This document shows positions 45,759 to 55,522 of a stretch of 64,000 nucleotides of DNA, piece after piece. The notes under the pieces are model-generated. The model made no database searches. It was not told where the DNA came from and saw nothing but the letters and a program-made list of their open reading frames with translations. Numbering within the stretch: the stretch's first letter is position 1; each line of letters starts with the position of its first letter. This DNA is from Corallococcus coralloides DSM 2259. GTDB taxonomy: Bacteria; Myxococcota; Myxococcia; Myxococcales; Myxococcaceae. The stretch covers positions 4,712,001 to 4,776,000 of the forward strand of contig NC_017030.1 of NCBI RefSeq assembly GCF_000255295.1. Direction: 5' to 3'. Made by a program: the position numbers and the translations under genes.

Positions 45759-46736
45759 ATGACATTTTACGAGGCCGCCCTCCGTGTACTGGAGAGCGAA
45801 GGTCGCCCCCTGCATTTCCTTGAAATCACGGAGAAGTCCATCCAGCTGAGCCTGCTGTCCCACATTGGTAAGACGCCGGAAGTGACGATGCTGTCGCGAC
45901 TGGCCGCCATGGCGCGACGGACGCGGGATCGCAAGGTGATTGTCACGGCGAAGGATACCTTCGCTTTGACGGACTGGTCGCTCTCCGAGGACGTCGAGGC
46001 ACTTGCACAGACGGGCGTGATGGAGCCGCATCCGGAGGAGGAGTTGCCTCCGCTGCGGCCGGTGGAGCGTCACCCGGAGCCCCGCACGGACAACGTCCGC
46101 GCGTCGGGCCGTGGCACGGAGCGCAAGCGCCGCCGTGACGAGGGCGACGAGGAGCGGGCGGGTCGCCGCAAGCGCTTCCCGCCGCTGCCGGAGGTGGTGT
46201 TCGAGATCCTCAGCGAGGCGGAAGCCGGACTGCGCACGGATCAGCTCATCGAGCGCGCCAAGGCCAAGGAGCTGTGCGCGGAGGAGACCACGGTGGAGGC
46301 GGTGCTCACCGCCCTGCTGGAGGACAACCAGCGCCGCATCGACGCGGGCCGCCGGCCCCAGTACGCCTTCAACCAGGAGACCGGCGAGGTGTCCCTGGAG
46401 CGCGCGGGCGCGCCGAGCGAGGCGCCGCCCCTGGAGCTCCAGGCCGCCTTCGCGCAGGCCCTGGGCATCCCGCTGGAGGGGGGCCGCCCGGTGCTGGGCA
46501 AGCCCGCCGCCGCCGGGGAGCCCCTGGTGGACGAGGCCCTCATCACCACCGCGCGCACGGCCCTCAAGGACGCGCGCCGGGCGGTGGCGCGCGGGCTGCG
46601 CAAGCGCCTGGGCGACGCGGACGTGGGCACCTTCGAGAAGTCCGTGGTGAAGATGATGCACGGGCTGGGCTTCCGCGAGCTGAAGGTCGCCAAGCGCTCC
46701 AAGGAAGGCCCCCTGCTCACCGCGCGCAAGCGCTAG
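45759..46736 (+). CDS. HARE-HTH protein, N-terminal part of a gene split by an in-frame amber
   Basis: 325 residues up to a TAG at 46734-46736. Residues 1-75 are a HARE-HTH domain (MTFYEAALRVLESEGRPLHF...), a winged-helix module found in RNA polymerase delta subunit and in DNA-modification-linked proteins. A basic, charged linker (RGTERKRRRDEGDEERAGRRKR) and a second helical module (VVFEILSEAEAGLRTDQLIERA) follow. From about residue 285 the sequence enters an Mrr-like fold (FEKSVVKMMHGLGFRELKVAK) and stops mid-domain at TARKR. The same frame continues two codons later as the next entry. ATG 45759 follows GGGGAA. The protein as encoded lacks the second half of its last domain. Confidence 0.75.
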   Translation: MTFYEAALRVLESEGRPLHFLEITEKSIQLSLLSHIGKTPEVTMLSRLAAMARRTRDRKVIVTAKDTFALTDWSLSEDVEALAQTGVMEPHPEEELPPLRPVERHPEPRTDNVRASGRGTERKRRRDEGDEERAGRRKRFPPLPEVVFEILSEAEAGLRTDQLIERAKAKELCAEETTVEAVLTALLEDNQRRIDAGRRPQYAFNQETGEVSLERAGAPSEAPPLELQAAFAQALGIPLEGGRPVLGKPAAAGEPLVDEALITTARTALKDARRAVARGLRKRLGDADVGTFEKSVVKMMHGLGFRELKVAKRSKEGPLLTARKR

Positions 46737-46742
46737 GGCAGC

Positions 46743-48056
46743 GTGGAGCTGCGCTACGCGGTCCGCATGCTCAAGGGCATGCCGGGCATCGACCGCAAGA
46801 CGGTGCAGGAGCTGCGGCGCGACCTGGGCCACTACTCGACGCAGGTGGGCCTGCTGGTGAGCGCGGGCGAGGTGCGCGGCGACGCGCGCTCGGAAGCGCA
46901 GGCCAATGGCTCGCTGGTGATGCTGTGGTGCGGTGACGCCCTGGGGGAGAAGTTCCTGGAGGCGAAGACCGCCGTCACCGTCACCCAGGTAGAGCTGTAC
47001 GACATCGACGAGCGCTTCTTCGAGGCCGCGAAGCTGGACGCCGAGGAGGCCCAGCGCCGCCGCGAGGAGCGCAAGAGCGAGAAGCAGGCCCGCGAGGAGG
47101 GCGGTGGCGAGGTCGAGGTCGCCGCCACCACCGAGAAGCCGGAGCGCGCGGAGCGTCCCGAGCGGGGCGACCGTTCGGAGCGCTCCGAGCGCCGCCGCGA
47201 CCGTCAGCGCGAACGCGCCGAGGCCCGCGAAGCCGCCCAGTCCGGCGGCGAGGGCACCGAGGCCAAGGCCTCGCCGGTGGCCCCCGCGCCGCCGGCCGCC
47301 GCCGGGTTCACGCCCGCGTCGGAGGAGGACGAGTCCGAGGAGGGCGACGACGAGGGTGAGGACGATGACCTGGAGGCCGCCAGCGCCTTCGTGGGTGGAG
47401 CCAAGGAGGGCGCCGAGGCCGGGGCCGCCGAAGGCAGCGCCTCCGAGCGCAAGCGCCGCCGCCGCCGTCGCCGGGGCCGTCGCGGCCGTGGCTCGCGCGG
47501 AGCGGAGGGCACGCCCGCGGGTGAAGCCGGCGCTCCCGCCGGTGAGGCCGGCGCCAACGCGGGTGAGGCCGGTGCCACCCCGGTGGCCGTGGCCGGCGCG
47601 GGTGAAGGCAATGGCTCCTCGGGCGGCATCACGGCCGACGCCGCCACGGTGGGTGCGCCCGGTGAGGGCGTGGAGTCCTCCGGTGGCATCGCCGCGCCGT
47701 CGCCGGGTGGCAGCGTCACCGGTGAGACGGTCGCGCTCGCGGGGGAATCCCTGCCCGTGACGACGGAGGCCAGCCCCGCGAACGGGGAGGCCGCCGCCAC
47801 GCCGCCCGCCGTGGGCAACGCCTGGCAGGCGGGCGAAGCGGTGCAGGCTTCGCCGGAGTCCGACGAGGCCGCGCGGGCCCGGGCCGAAGCGGCATCCGAC
47901 GCGGTGACCCCGGTCGCCGCGCAGGCGCTGCCTCCGGAAGAGGCTCCCGCCGAGGCGTCCTCGCAGCCCGCGGAAGTCCGCGAGGCCCGCGAGGTGCACG
48001 AGGCGCCGGTGTCCCCTGGGACGGACGGTTCGTCCGAGGGCAACAAGGAAGGCTGA
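46743..48056 (+). CDS. C-terminal part of the split HARE-HTH/Mrr-like gene
   Basis: 437 residues if started at GTG 46743, in the same frame as the preceding stop (TAG, GGC, AGC, GTG). The first 105 residues (ELRYAVRMLKG to VELYDIDERFFE) look like the second half of the Mrr-like fold whose first half ends the upstream gene; an isolated start here would begin inside a core strand. The rest is low-complexity: an acidic/basic charged stretch, an Arg-rich block (KRRRRRRRGRRGRGSRG) suited to nucleic acid binding, GEAGA repeats and an Ala/Glu-rich tail. Codon use and absence of frameshifts suggest the region is still maintained or only recently broken. Separate translation, read-through or a sequencing error are all possible. 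Confidence 0.65.
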   Translation: MELRYAVRMLKGMPGIDRKTVQELRRDLGHYSTQVGLLVSAGEVRGDARSEAQANGSLVMLWCGDALGEKFLEAKTAVTVTQVELYDIDERFFEAAKLDAEEAQRRREERKSEKQAREEGGGEVEVAATTEKPERAERPERGDRSERSERRRDRQRERAEAREAAQSGGEGTEAKASPVAPAPPAAAGFTPASEEDESEEGDDEGEDDDLEAASAFVGGAKEGAEAGAAEGSASERKRRRRRRRGRRGRGSRGAEGTPAGEAGAPAGEAGANAGEAGATPVAVAGAGEGNGSSGGITADAATVGAPGEGVESSGGIAAPSPGGSVTGETVALAGESLPVTTEASPANGEAAATPPAVGNAWQAGEAVQASPESDEAARARAEAASDAVTPVAAQALPPEEAPAEASSQPAEVREAREVHEAPVSPGTDGSSEGNKEG

Positions 48057-48110
48057 TCCCCCGCACGGAATCGGGTGCGGTGGACGCGGGAGTGTTAGCC
48101 TGTGGGGGCC

Positions 48111-49028
48111 ATGAAGCCGGCCCTGCTGCTAACCTCCTGCGTGCTGTTCTTCGGGGCCTGCCGCTCGCAGGCCCCGCGCTATCCGGTGGCGCCGGTGGAG
48201 CTCTCCGGGACCACCCTGCGGGACAACGCCCTCCTGGGTTTCGGCCCGGAAGGCGTGCGGGACCTGTTCGATGACGCGCTGGAGTCCTCCGGCCGCTTCG
48301 AGGTGGTGGCCGACGAGTCCCCCAAGAAGTCCCGCCCCTGGAGGCTGTCGCTGGAGGTGCCCTTCACCCGCGAGGTGCTGAAGGACGGCAACCCGCACAG
48401 CTACGCGGAGGTGGGCGCCAACCTTTCCCTGGAGCGCTTTGGCGGCAACATGCCCCAGCGCTACGAGGTCGTGGGCCTGGGCGAGGCGGCGGTGGAGGTG
48501 GACTCGGCGGAGGGGCGGCGGGCCGCGATGCGCAGCGCGCTGGAGAGCGTGCTGCGGCAGGTGACGGAGTCCGCAGTGCTGCAGCTCGCCGCGCTGGAGC
48601 GCACGGACGAGGCGCTGGTGGCGGACCTCCAGGCCTCCGACTCGCGCATCCGTGAGTTCGCCCTGCGCACGCTGGCCGAGCGCAAGCACCCGGCCGCCGC
48701 GCCGCTCCTGATTGAGCGCCTGAAGGACACCGGCGACGCGGAGCAGGTGCGCCGCACCATCGGCGCGCTGGCGGAGATGAAGGCGAAGAGCGCGGTGCCG
48801 GCGCTCATCGACCTGGCGCGCGGCCGGGACTCGGGCTTCCTGCAGGAGATCGTCTTCGCGGTGGGCGAGATTGGCGGCCCGGAGGCGGAGGCGTACCTGT
48901 ACACGGTGGCCCAGGGCCACGACACGCCGTCGGTCCAGGCCGCCGCGCAGCAGGCGCTGGACACGCTCTACGCATCACGCAACCACGCAACCGCGGAGGC
49001 GCGTGGCCAGAGCCACGCGGACCCCTAG
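48111..49028 (+). CDS. Lipoprotein with HEAT-like repeats
   Basis: 305 residues. The leader ends in GAC with lipobox FGAC. The first part of the mature protein (about 20-150) is beta-rich and may be a periplasmic binding domain (RLSLEVPFTREVL). The second part contains HEAT/PBS-like helical repeats (ADLQASDSRIREFALRTLAERKHPAAAPLLIERL and LIDLARGRDSGFLQEIVFAVGEIG), which normally mediate protein contact. ATG 48111 follows a TGTTAGCCT box and TGTGGGGG. It begins a compact run of genes with gaps of 3, 3 and 12 bases (lipoprotein, birA, coaX), so it may be transcribed with them. Confidence 0.78.
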   Translation: MKPALLLTSCVLFFGACRSQAPRYPVAPVELSGTTLRDNALLGFGPEGVRDLFDDALESSGRFEVVADESPKKSRPWRLSLEVPFTREVLKDGNPHSYAEVGANLSLERFGGNMPQRYEVVGLGEAAVEVDSAEGRRAAMRSALESVLRQVTESAVLQLAALERTDEALVADLQASDSRIREFALRTLAERKHPAAAPLLIERLKDTGDAEQVRRTIGALAEMKAKSAVPALIDLARGRDSGFLQEIVFAVGEIGGPEAEAYLYTVAQGHDTPSVQAAAQQALDTLYASRNHATAEARGQSHADP

Positions 49029-49031
49029 CGC

Positions 49032-49634
49032 ATGATGAAGCAATCGCTGTCGATGGTGGGGGGCCTGGCCCTCCTGGCCTCCACGCTCGTGGGTTCCGGC
49101 TGCGCGAAGCGCGTCGAGTCGGACACGCGCCCCTCGCCCGAGTCCATTGCCCAGTACTACCCGCTGGCCGTGGGCAACGCGTGGACGTACCGGATTGACG
49201 GGCGCGACGACAAACCCGTCACGGTGGAGATCGTCAAGGAGCAGGACGGCTACTTCGTGGACAACCAGGGCGGCCAGCTCACGGTGGACGCCTTCGGCCT
49301 GCGCGACCCCAAGCGCTACCTGCTGCGCGGCCCGCTGGAGGCCGGGCGCGGCTGGAACAACGTCGTGTCCGTGTCCTCCACGGAGCGCTACCAGCTGGTT
49401 CAGGTGGGCTTCGCCTGCAAGGTGCCCGCGGGCTCGTTCCCCAACTGCGTGAGCGTGGAGGGGCGCAACAAGGTGGATGGGCAGACCACGCTGGTCAACA
49501 CGATGACCTTCGCCGCCGGCGTGGGCCTGGTCCGCGTGGACGTGGCCACGGAGCACGAGGGCAAGCGCGTGCCGCAGACGGAGCTGGAGCTCATCTCCTA
49601 CAAGGCGGATGCCGCCGTGCCCGCTCCCAACTGA
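49032..49634 (+). CDS. Lipoprotein of unknown function
   Basis: 200 residues. A signal sequence ends in VGSGC, a usable lipobox. The mature protein begins with a short flexible stretch and then YYPLAVGNAWTYRIDG, an opening shared by many small bacterial surface lipoproteins with a beta-barrel/lipocalin-like shape. It continues as alternating strands with two Cys (FACKVP and FPNCVSV) that may bridge. No catalytic motif. ATG 49032 and 49035 are both possible starts. It begins 3 bases after the HEAT lipoprotein stop and ends 3 bases before birA. Confidence 0.72.
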   Translation: MMKQSLSMVGGLALLASTLVGSGCAKRVESDTRPSPESIAQYYPLAVGNAWTYRIDGRDDKPVTVEIVKEQDGYFVDNQGGQLTVDAFGLRDPKRYLLRGPLEAGRGWNNVVSVSSTERYQLVQVGFACKVPAGSFPNCVSVEGRNKVDGQTTLVNTMTFAAGVGLVRVDVATEHEGKRVPQTELELISYKADAAVPAPN

Positions 49635-49637
49635 AGC

Positions 49638-50639
49638 GTGGAGACGACGAACGAGCTCACGCAGGACGCGCGCATCCTGAACTTCCTCGCGGAAGGCGGG
49701 GAGGGCTTCATCTCCGGTGAGGCGCTGTCCAACCGGCTGGGCCTGTCGCGCACGGCGGTGTGGAAGCACGTGGAGGCCCTGCGGCTGAAGGGCTACCGCA
49801 TCGAAGCCGTGCCTGCGAAGGGCTACCGGCTGGTGAGCCGGCCGGACCGGCTCTTCGCGCTGGAGGTCCACCCGCTGCTCGCCACGCGCGCGGTGGGCCG
49901 CGTGCTGCACCACCACGACACCATCGGCTCCACCAACGCGGCGGCCTTCCGGCTGGCCCAGGACGGCGCCGTGCACGGCACGGTGGTGGTGGCCGAGCAG
50001 CAGACGGCGGGGAAGGGGCGCCGGGGGCGCGCCTGGGTGTCGCCGCCGAACCTCAACCTGTACTTCTCCGCCATCCTGCGCCCGGAGCTGCCCCCGCAGC
50101 GCGCGCCGGAGCTCACGCTGGTGGCCGCCGTGGCCCTGGCGGAGACGCTGCGCGACGCGGGCGCGGACGCCGCCATCAAGTGGCCCAACGACGTGCAGAT
50201 TTCCGGCAGGAAGGTGGCCGGCATCCTCACGGAGCTGTCCGCCGAACCCGAGCGCGTGCACTTCGTCATCGTGGGCGTGGGGGTGAACCTCAACGCGGGC
50301 GAGGAGCACTTCCCCGACGAGCTGCGCGCCACGGCCACGTCGCTCTCCCTGGCGCTGGGGCGGCCCGCGGCGCGCGCGCCCTTCGCCGCGGCCTTGTGGA
50401 ACCGGCTGGAGACCTGGCTGGACACGTACCTGGCCACCGGCTTCGACGCGGTGCGCACCCGCTGGAAGGCGCTCTCCAGCACCCTGGGGGTCCAGGTCCG
50501 GGTGCGGACGGACCGGGGGGACTGGGAGGGGTTCGCGGAGGACATCGACCCCACGGGCGCCCTGATGGTGCGCATGGCGGATGGCCGCGTGGAGCGCGTG
50601 CTGGCGGGGGACGTGGAGCAGCTGCGTCCCCAGCGCTAG
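49638..50639 (+). CDS. birA: Bifunctional biotin-protein ligase/biotin operon repressor BirA
   Basis: 333 residues. Residues 10-68 form the winged-helix DNA-binding domain (GEALSNRLGLSRTAVWKHVEAL), so this is the repressor-type (class II) enzyme. The ligase domain has STNAAAFRLA, the biotinyl-AMP loop GKGRRGRAW, KWPNDVQISGRKVAGILTE and a C-terminal SH3-like part (GDWEGFAEDIDPTGALMVRM). It attaches biotin to the carboxylase carrier protein. The start is GTG 49638, 3 bases after the lipoprotein stop. CoaX follows by 12 bases; birA-coaX pairing is common in bacteria. Confidence 0.94.
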   Translation: METTNELTQDARILNFLAEGGEGFISGEALSNRLGLSRTAVWKHVEALRLKGYRIEAVPAKGYRLVSRPDRLFALEVHPLLATRAVGRVLHHHDTIGSTNAAAFRLAQDGAVHGTVVVAEQQTAGKGRRGRAWVSPPNLNLYFSAILRPELPPQRAPELTLVAAVALAETLRDAGADAAIKWPNDVQISGRKVAGILTELSAEPERVHFVIVGVGVNLNAGEEHFPDELRATATSLSLALGRPAARAPFAAALWNRLETWLDTYLATGFDAVRTRWKALSSTLGVQVRVRTDRGDWEGFAEDIDPTGALMVRMADGRVERVLAGDVEQLRPQR

Positions 50640-50651
50640 AGTGCGCCCCTG

Positions 50652-51418
<767 letters not shown>

Positions 51419-51422
<4 letters not shown>

Positions 51423-52564
51423 GCACCGCCGCCGACCCCAGCATTCCGGCCCCGCCCCCGGGCTGCCCCTTCAACGCGGAGTTCCTGCCGCCCAACCTGC
51501 GCAAGCACGTGGACCCCAACGCCCCCGTGCCCCTGCGGATGATGGCGGCCAAGTCCCTGGTGCCGCTCAATCCGGCGGACATGCTGGGCGCCCTCTACAT
51601 GCTCACGTTCGACCCGGACGCGAACGTGCGTGAGACGGCCGCCAAGACGTCCTCGGGCCTGCCGGACCGCATCCTCGGCTCCGCGCTGCGCGACGAGGGC
51701 GTGCAGCCCCCCGTGCTGGGCTACTTCCTGGGCCTGCTCAAGGACAAGGAAGCCTACGCGGAGATGCTCGTCCTCAACTCGGAGACGCCGGACGACGCCG
51801 TGGCCAGCGTGGCCGGCACGTGCAGCCCGAAGGTGGCGGAGATCATCTCCCAGAACCAGCTGCGCCTGCTGCGCAACGAGGACATCATCCGCGGCCTGTG
51901 CGCCAACCCCGGCGTCCCGGTGTCGCTGGTGGACAGCGTCTGCGACTTCGCGGTCCGCAGCGGCCTGGTGCTGGCGGACGTGCCCGCGATGCAGGCCGCG
52001 CGCGTGCGCATCTACGGCCCGCAGGCCGCCGCCGCGCCGCCGGATCCGGGCCCCACCGCGGAGGAGGTGCTCCAGGAGCTGGGCACGGAGGCGCAGGCCG
52101 AGGACGCCGCTCCCATGGAGGAGGGCAAGCGCATGACGCTTGCTCAGCGCATCATGAAGATGTCCATCGCGGAGAAGATCAAGCTGGGCACGCTGGGCAA
52201 CAAGGAGGCCCGCTCCGCCCTCATCCGCGACACCAACAAGCTCGTCTGCGTGGCCGTCATCCGCAGCCCCCGCATCACCGACGGCGAGGTGCTCGCGTGC
52301 GCCGCGAACCGCGCCATCAACGAGGACGTGCTGCGCGTCATCTACAACAACCGCGAGTGGACGAAGATGCAGAAGGTGAAGCTCGCGCTGGTGAAGAACC
52401 CCAAGGTGCCGCTCACCGTCACCATGAAGTTCCTCAACACGCTGCGCGACGCGGAGCTGAAGGACCTCTCCCGCGACAAGAACGTGCCCGCCGCCGTGCA
52501 GTCCTTCGCCAAGAAGCTGCACGAGAAGAAGACGGCCCCCAAGCAGGCGCCCGGCGGCAAGTAG
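51419..52564 (+). CDS. Cytoplasmic helical protein of unknown function
   Basis: 381 residues, no signal peptide. Mostly helical with repeat-like spacing ([38 protein letters not shown], then [20 protein letters not shown] and [30 protein letters not shown]), reminiscent of HEAT or leucine-rich-variant solenoids. An acidic linker near residue 210 separates two such solenoid halves. The Lys-rich C-terminus may be flexible. No catalytic motif. It is translationally coupled to coaX through ATGA and ends 73 bases from the convergent frzS. I do not recognise it; being next to a motility gene may be chance. Confidence 0.75.
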
Positions 52565-52577
52565 CCGGGCCGTGGAG

Positions 52578-52611
52578 CGGGGGAGGGCGGCTCAACCCGC
52601 GCCTTCCCCCG
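52578..52611. terminator. Bidirectional terminator-like hairpin
   Basis: CGGGGGAGGGCGG (52578-52590) pairs imperfectly with CCGCGCCTTCCCCCG (52597-52611) around a short loop. It lies between two convergent genes (stops at 52564 and 52637), where a shared terminator is expected. No clear U-tract on either side. Confidence 0.5.
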
Positions 52612-52636
52612 ATTCGTCAGGCGGTACCGCGGTGCT

Positions 52637-54432
52637 TCAGGCAGCGGCTTCCTCGTCGGCGTCGTCGCCCACGGCGGTGCCCGGCTCGTCCAGCAGCTGC
52701 TGCGCGATGGCCAGCGCCTTCTTCGTCTTCTCGCGCAGCTTCTCGTCGCCCTTGATGCGCGCGTAGAGCTTCGTCACGCGCTCCTCGTTGCGCACCGCCG
52801 CCTGCTCCAGCTCGGTGATGCGCGCGCGCAGGCCGTCCGCCTCCGCGGCCGCCTGGGCGCTCTGGTTGGAGAGGTCCGCCTGGGCCTGCTCCAACTGGCC
52901 GCGCAGGCCTTCCAGCTCGCCTCGCAGGCCCTCCAGCTCGCCCTGCGCCGCCTCCACCTGCGAGCGCAGCCCTTCGGCCTCCTCGCGCGCCGCCTGGAGG
53001 TCCGCGTCCTGCTGGGCCACCTGGGCGCGCAGGCTGTCCGCCTCGCCCTGGAGCGCCTGGGCCTGGGCCTGGTGCTGATCCAGCTCCGTCTGGAGCGCGC
53101 CCAGCTTGGCGGTGGCGCCGCGCGCCTCCTCCTTCGCGGTGGCCAGCTGCTGATCCACGCGCTTGCGCTCCGTGGTGAGCTGCTCGGTGCGCGTGGTGAG
53201 CGTCTTGATCTGCGCGTCGCGGCGGTTCAGCTCCTCATCGGAGGTGGAGGCCTTCTGCTCCAGCTCCAGGTGCTGATCCTTCAGCTCGATGATCTCCTGG
53301 TCCTTCTGGTTCAGCTCCGACTTGAGCCGCAGGATCTCCTTGTCGCGCTTGTTGACGGTGTCGCGCAGCGCGAAGGTGTCCTTGTCGCTCTTGCCGGCGG
53401 TGGAGCGGGACGCCTCCAGCTCCGTGGCCTTCTCCTGGAGCTCGGACTCCAGCGACTGCACGCGCTCCTCGACCTGCGTCGTCTCCGAGCGCGCGTCCTC
53501 CAGCGCGCTCTGCAGCTCCGCCACCTTCGCGCGCAGGTTGCGCAGCTCCGCCAGGTCCGCGCGGACGGGCCGGGAGCGGCGGCCGGCGTCACCGGAGCGG
53601 CGACGGCGGCGGGACGGGCCGCGGCGGGCGGCGGCACCGCGCGCAGCGGCGTGGGGGCGGCGCGCGCGGGCGGCGGGGTGGGGGCGGCGACGGGCTCCGG
53701 ATCCACCGGCGGCATGAAGCCGACGACGGTCTTCTCCTCCGGCTCGTCCAGGCCGCCCAGCATGTCCAGCGAGTCGTCGTTGTCCGGGCCCAGCGAGTCG
53801 AGCGCGGAGATCTCCTCCAGGCCGGACGGGGACTCCATCTCCTCCGGCGGCGCGATGACGGGCTCCTCGGGCGTGCCCGTCACGGGCTCGGACATGTCGC
53901 TGAAGGCGTCGTCGAGCATGTCCAGGTCTTCCCCGGCCACCGGGGCGTCCTCGCTCGTGTCGACGGCGATCTCCTCCGAGCCGAAGTCCGTCGCGGGCTC
54001 CTCGCCCAGCGAGTCCAGCGTGAGGCTCTCGTCCTCCACCACCTCGTTGCTGACAGGGGGCTCCGGGAAGCCGATCACGCCGCCCACGCGGTCGATGAGG
54101 GCGTCCGTGTCCACCGGCTTCGCCACGTACTCATCCGCGCGCGCCTTCAGCTTGCTGTGCGCCGCGAAGCCGTCCGGGCTGCCGATGATGACGATGGGGA
54201 CCGTCTTCAGCTCGTCGTCCTTCTTCAGCTTGCCGCAGATGAGGTAGCCGTTCTGTCCCGCGGACAGGTCCACCGCGAGCACCACGAGGTCCGGCCGCTC
54301 ACGGCGGATCAGCTCCACGCTGCCCTTGCCGTCGCCCGTCGTCTGCGCGGAGAAGCCCCGCGCCTCCAGGGCCTGCTGCAGGTTGGTGGCGAGGGTGGCG
54401 TCGCTTTCGACGATCAGGATTCGCTTGGACAT
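52637..54432 (-). pseudogene. frzS: frzS, social-motility pseudo-receiver/coiled-coil protein, interrupted by a frameshift
   Basis: The N-terminal 122 residues closely resemble M. xanthus FrzS from memory (MSKRILIVES..., LVVLAVDLSAGQNGYLICGKL, DEYVAKPVD), an atypical receiver domain lacking the normal phosphorylation pocket. An acidic and Pro/Ala-rich linker follows. Near 53560-53577 the reading frame changes: the first frame continues as nonsense (RTWRSCATCARRW) to a stop at 53311, while the frame one base back reads ADLAELRNLRAKVAELQ and goes on as the long coiled coil to 52637 (LEGLRGELEGLRGQLEQA). A one-base loss in or near CCCGGCCCG explains this. FrzS localises to cell poles and is needed for type IV pilus motility in M. 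xanthus. Either the gene is broken, it is a sequencing error, or both parts are made separately. Confidence 0.85.
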
Positions 54433-54555
54433 GAAGGGACGGCCATCCTGGGGGTGCGGCGCGCGGTGTTTCACCGCGAGAGACAGCAGCGGCGGCGCGC
54501 GAGAGTGAAGACGCCGTCGAGGCTATCGGCCATGTGTGGGACCGTCAATCTTCAC

Positions 54556-54574
54556 ACCGGGCGCAACGCCCGGT
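54556..54574 (-). terminator. Hairpin after the anti-sigma gene
   Basis: ACCGGGCG (54556-54563) and CGCCCGGT (54567-54574) form a perfect 8-pair stem with a CAA loop, 47-65 bases beyond the anti-sigma stop on the minus strand. No U-tract, so terminator assignment is tentative. Confidence 0.4.
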
Positions 54575-54620
54575 ATTCAGTTGAGCAGCCGACCACCCGA
54601 GCCCCCGCTTTGCGAGGGCT

Positions 54621-55472
54621 TCAGGGCTGTAGCGAGACAGGCTGCACGCTCACCGCGGGCTTCACCTGCGCGGGGCGCACGAGCCCGTTCGAGCGGTGCT
54701 CCTGATCCCGCAGCATCTGCAGGATGGCGGCGTCGTCCAGATCCGTCACCAGCTCGTAGGTGACGTCCTGATCACGCCACGTCACGACGTTGTACGCCTG
54801 GCTCGAGTCCACGGCGACGTTCTCCACCGTGGGGCCCTCGTCCTTGATCACCCGCTGCCCTGTCGCCGGATAGACGAACACGCCGATGTTGCGCTTGGGC
54901 TCATTGGTGAGGCGGGGCTGCGTCTCGTAGCTGACGTAGACGACTTCCTGGCCGTTGAGCGTGGAGAAGCGCGCGCCCACGGGCCGCGCCTGCTGGAGGC
55001 GGGGCAGGGTGATGCGGTGCTCCACCTTGTCGTTGAACCACGCTTCGATCTGCTCCGGCGTGCCCGCGACGAACTCCAGGGGCCGCTGGCGCGTGTGGCG
55101 CTGCACGGCCTCCAGGATGGTGGCCTTCTGCGCCTTGCCCGACTGATACATCATCCAGCCGCCGCTCGCCGTCACCACCACCAGGGCCATGGCCCCGGCG
55201 CGCAGCCACTGGCTCACCTGCGCGCGGCGGTGCTCGCGGTGCAGGCCGGACTGGATGCCCGCGCGCAGCGACGCCGGCGCGCGCGTGCCCTGGGCGGAGA
55301 TGGAGTGCTTCGCCGCGCGGCGAAGCGTCTGACGAAGCTGCATCTCCTCGTCCACCCGCGCGACACACGCGGCGCAGCCTTCGAGATGCGACTCCACGTC
55401 GTGGCGTTCCTCGGGCTGGAATTCGCCGTCGAGGTACGGATACAGCAACCGCTCGAGTTCCTGGCAGGTCAT
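54621..55472 (-). CDS. Membrane-anchored zinc-finger anti-sigma factor
   Basis: 283 residues. The N-terminal domain has the anti-sigma zinc motif HLEGCAAC (H-x3-C-x2-C, about residues 29-36), with CQELERLLYPYLDGE before it, typical of RsrA/ChrR-like ZAS domains that bind ECF sigma factors. One membrane segment follows (about 92-108, AGAMALVVVTASGGWMMY). The remaining 170 residues would lie in the periplasm as a beta-rich sensor domain (VGARFSTLNGQEVVYVSYE). It starts 50 bases after the stop of the ECF sigma gene on the same strand, the normal order for a sigma/anti-sigma pair. It should hold the sigma factor inactive until a periplasmic stress signal arrives. Confidence 0.88.
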   Translation of the reverse strand: MTCQELERLLYPYLDGEFQPEERHDVESHLEGCAACVARVDEEMQLRQTLRRAAKHSISAQGTRAPASLRAGIQSGLHREHRRAQVSQWLRAGAMALVVVTASGGWMMYQSGKAQKATILEAVQRHTRQRPLEFVAGTPEQIEAWFNDKVEHRITLPRLQQARPVGARFSTLNGQEVVYVSYETQPRLTNEPKRNIGVFVYPATGQRVIKDEGPTVENVAVDSSQAYNVVTWRDQDVTYELVTDLDDAAILQMLRDQEHRSNGLVRPAQVKPAVSVQPVSLQP

Positions 55473-55522
55473 GGGCGCTCGATGAGGTGGGCGGAGGGAT
55501 GCGACGCCCCTCCAACCTCTTT

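Noticed and set aside
47450-47580. GC-rich short repeats that might be a minisatellite or CRISPR-like array
   Set aside because: They encode the GEAGA repeats and an Arg block in frame; spacing is irregular and there are no spacers.
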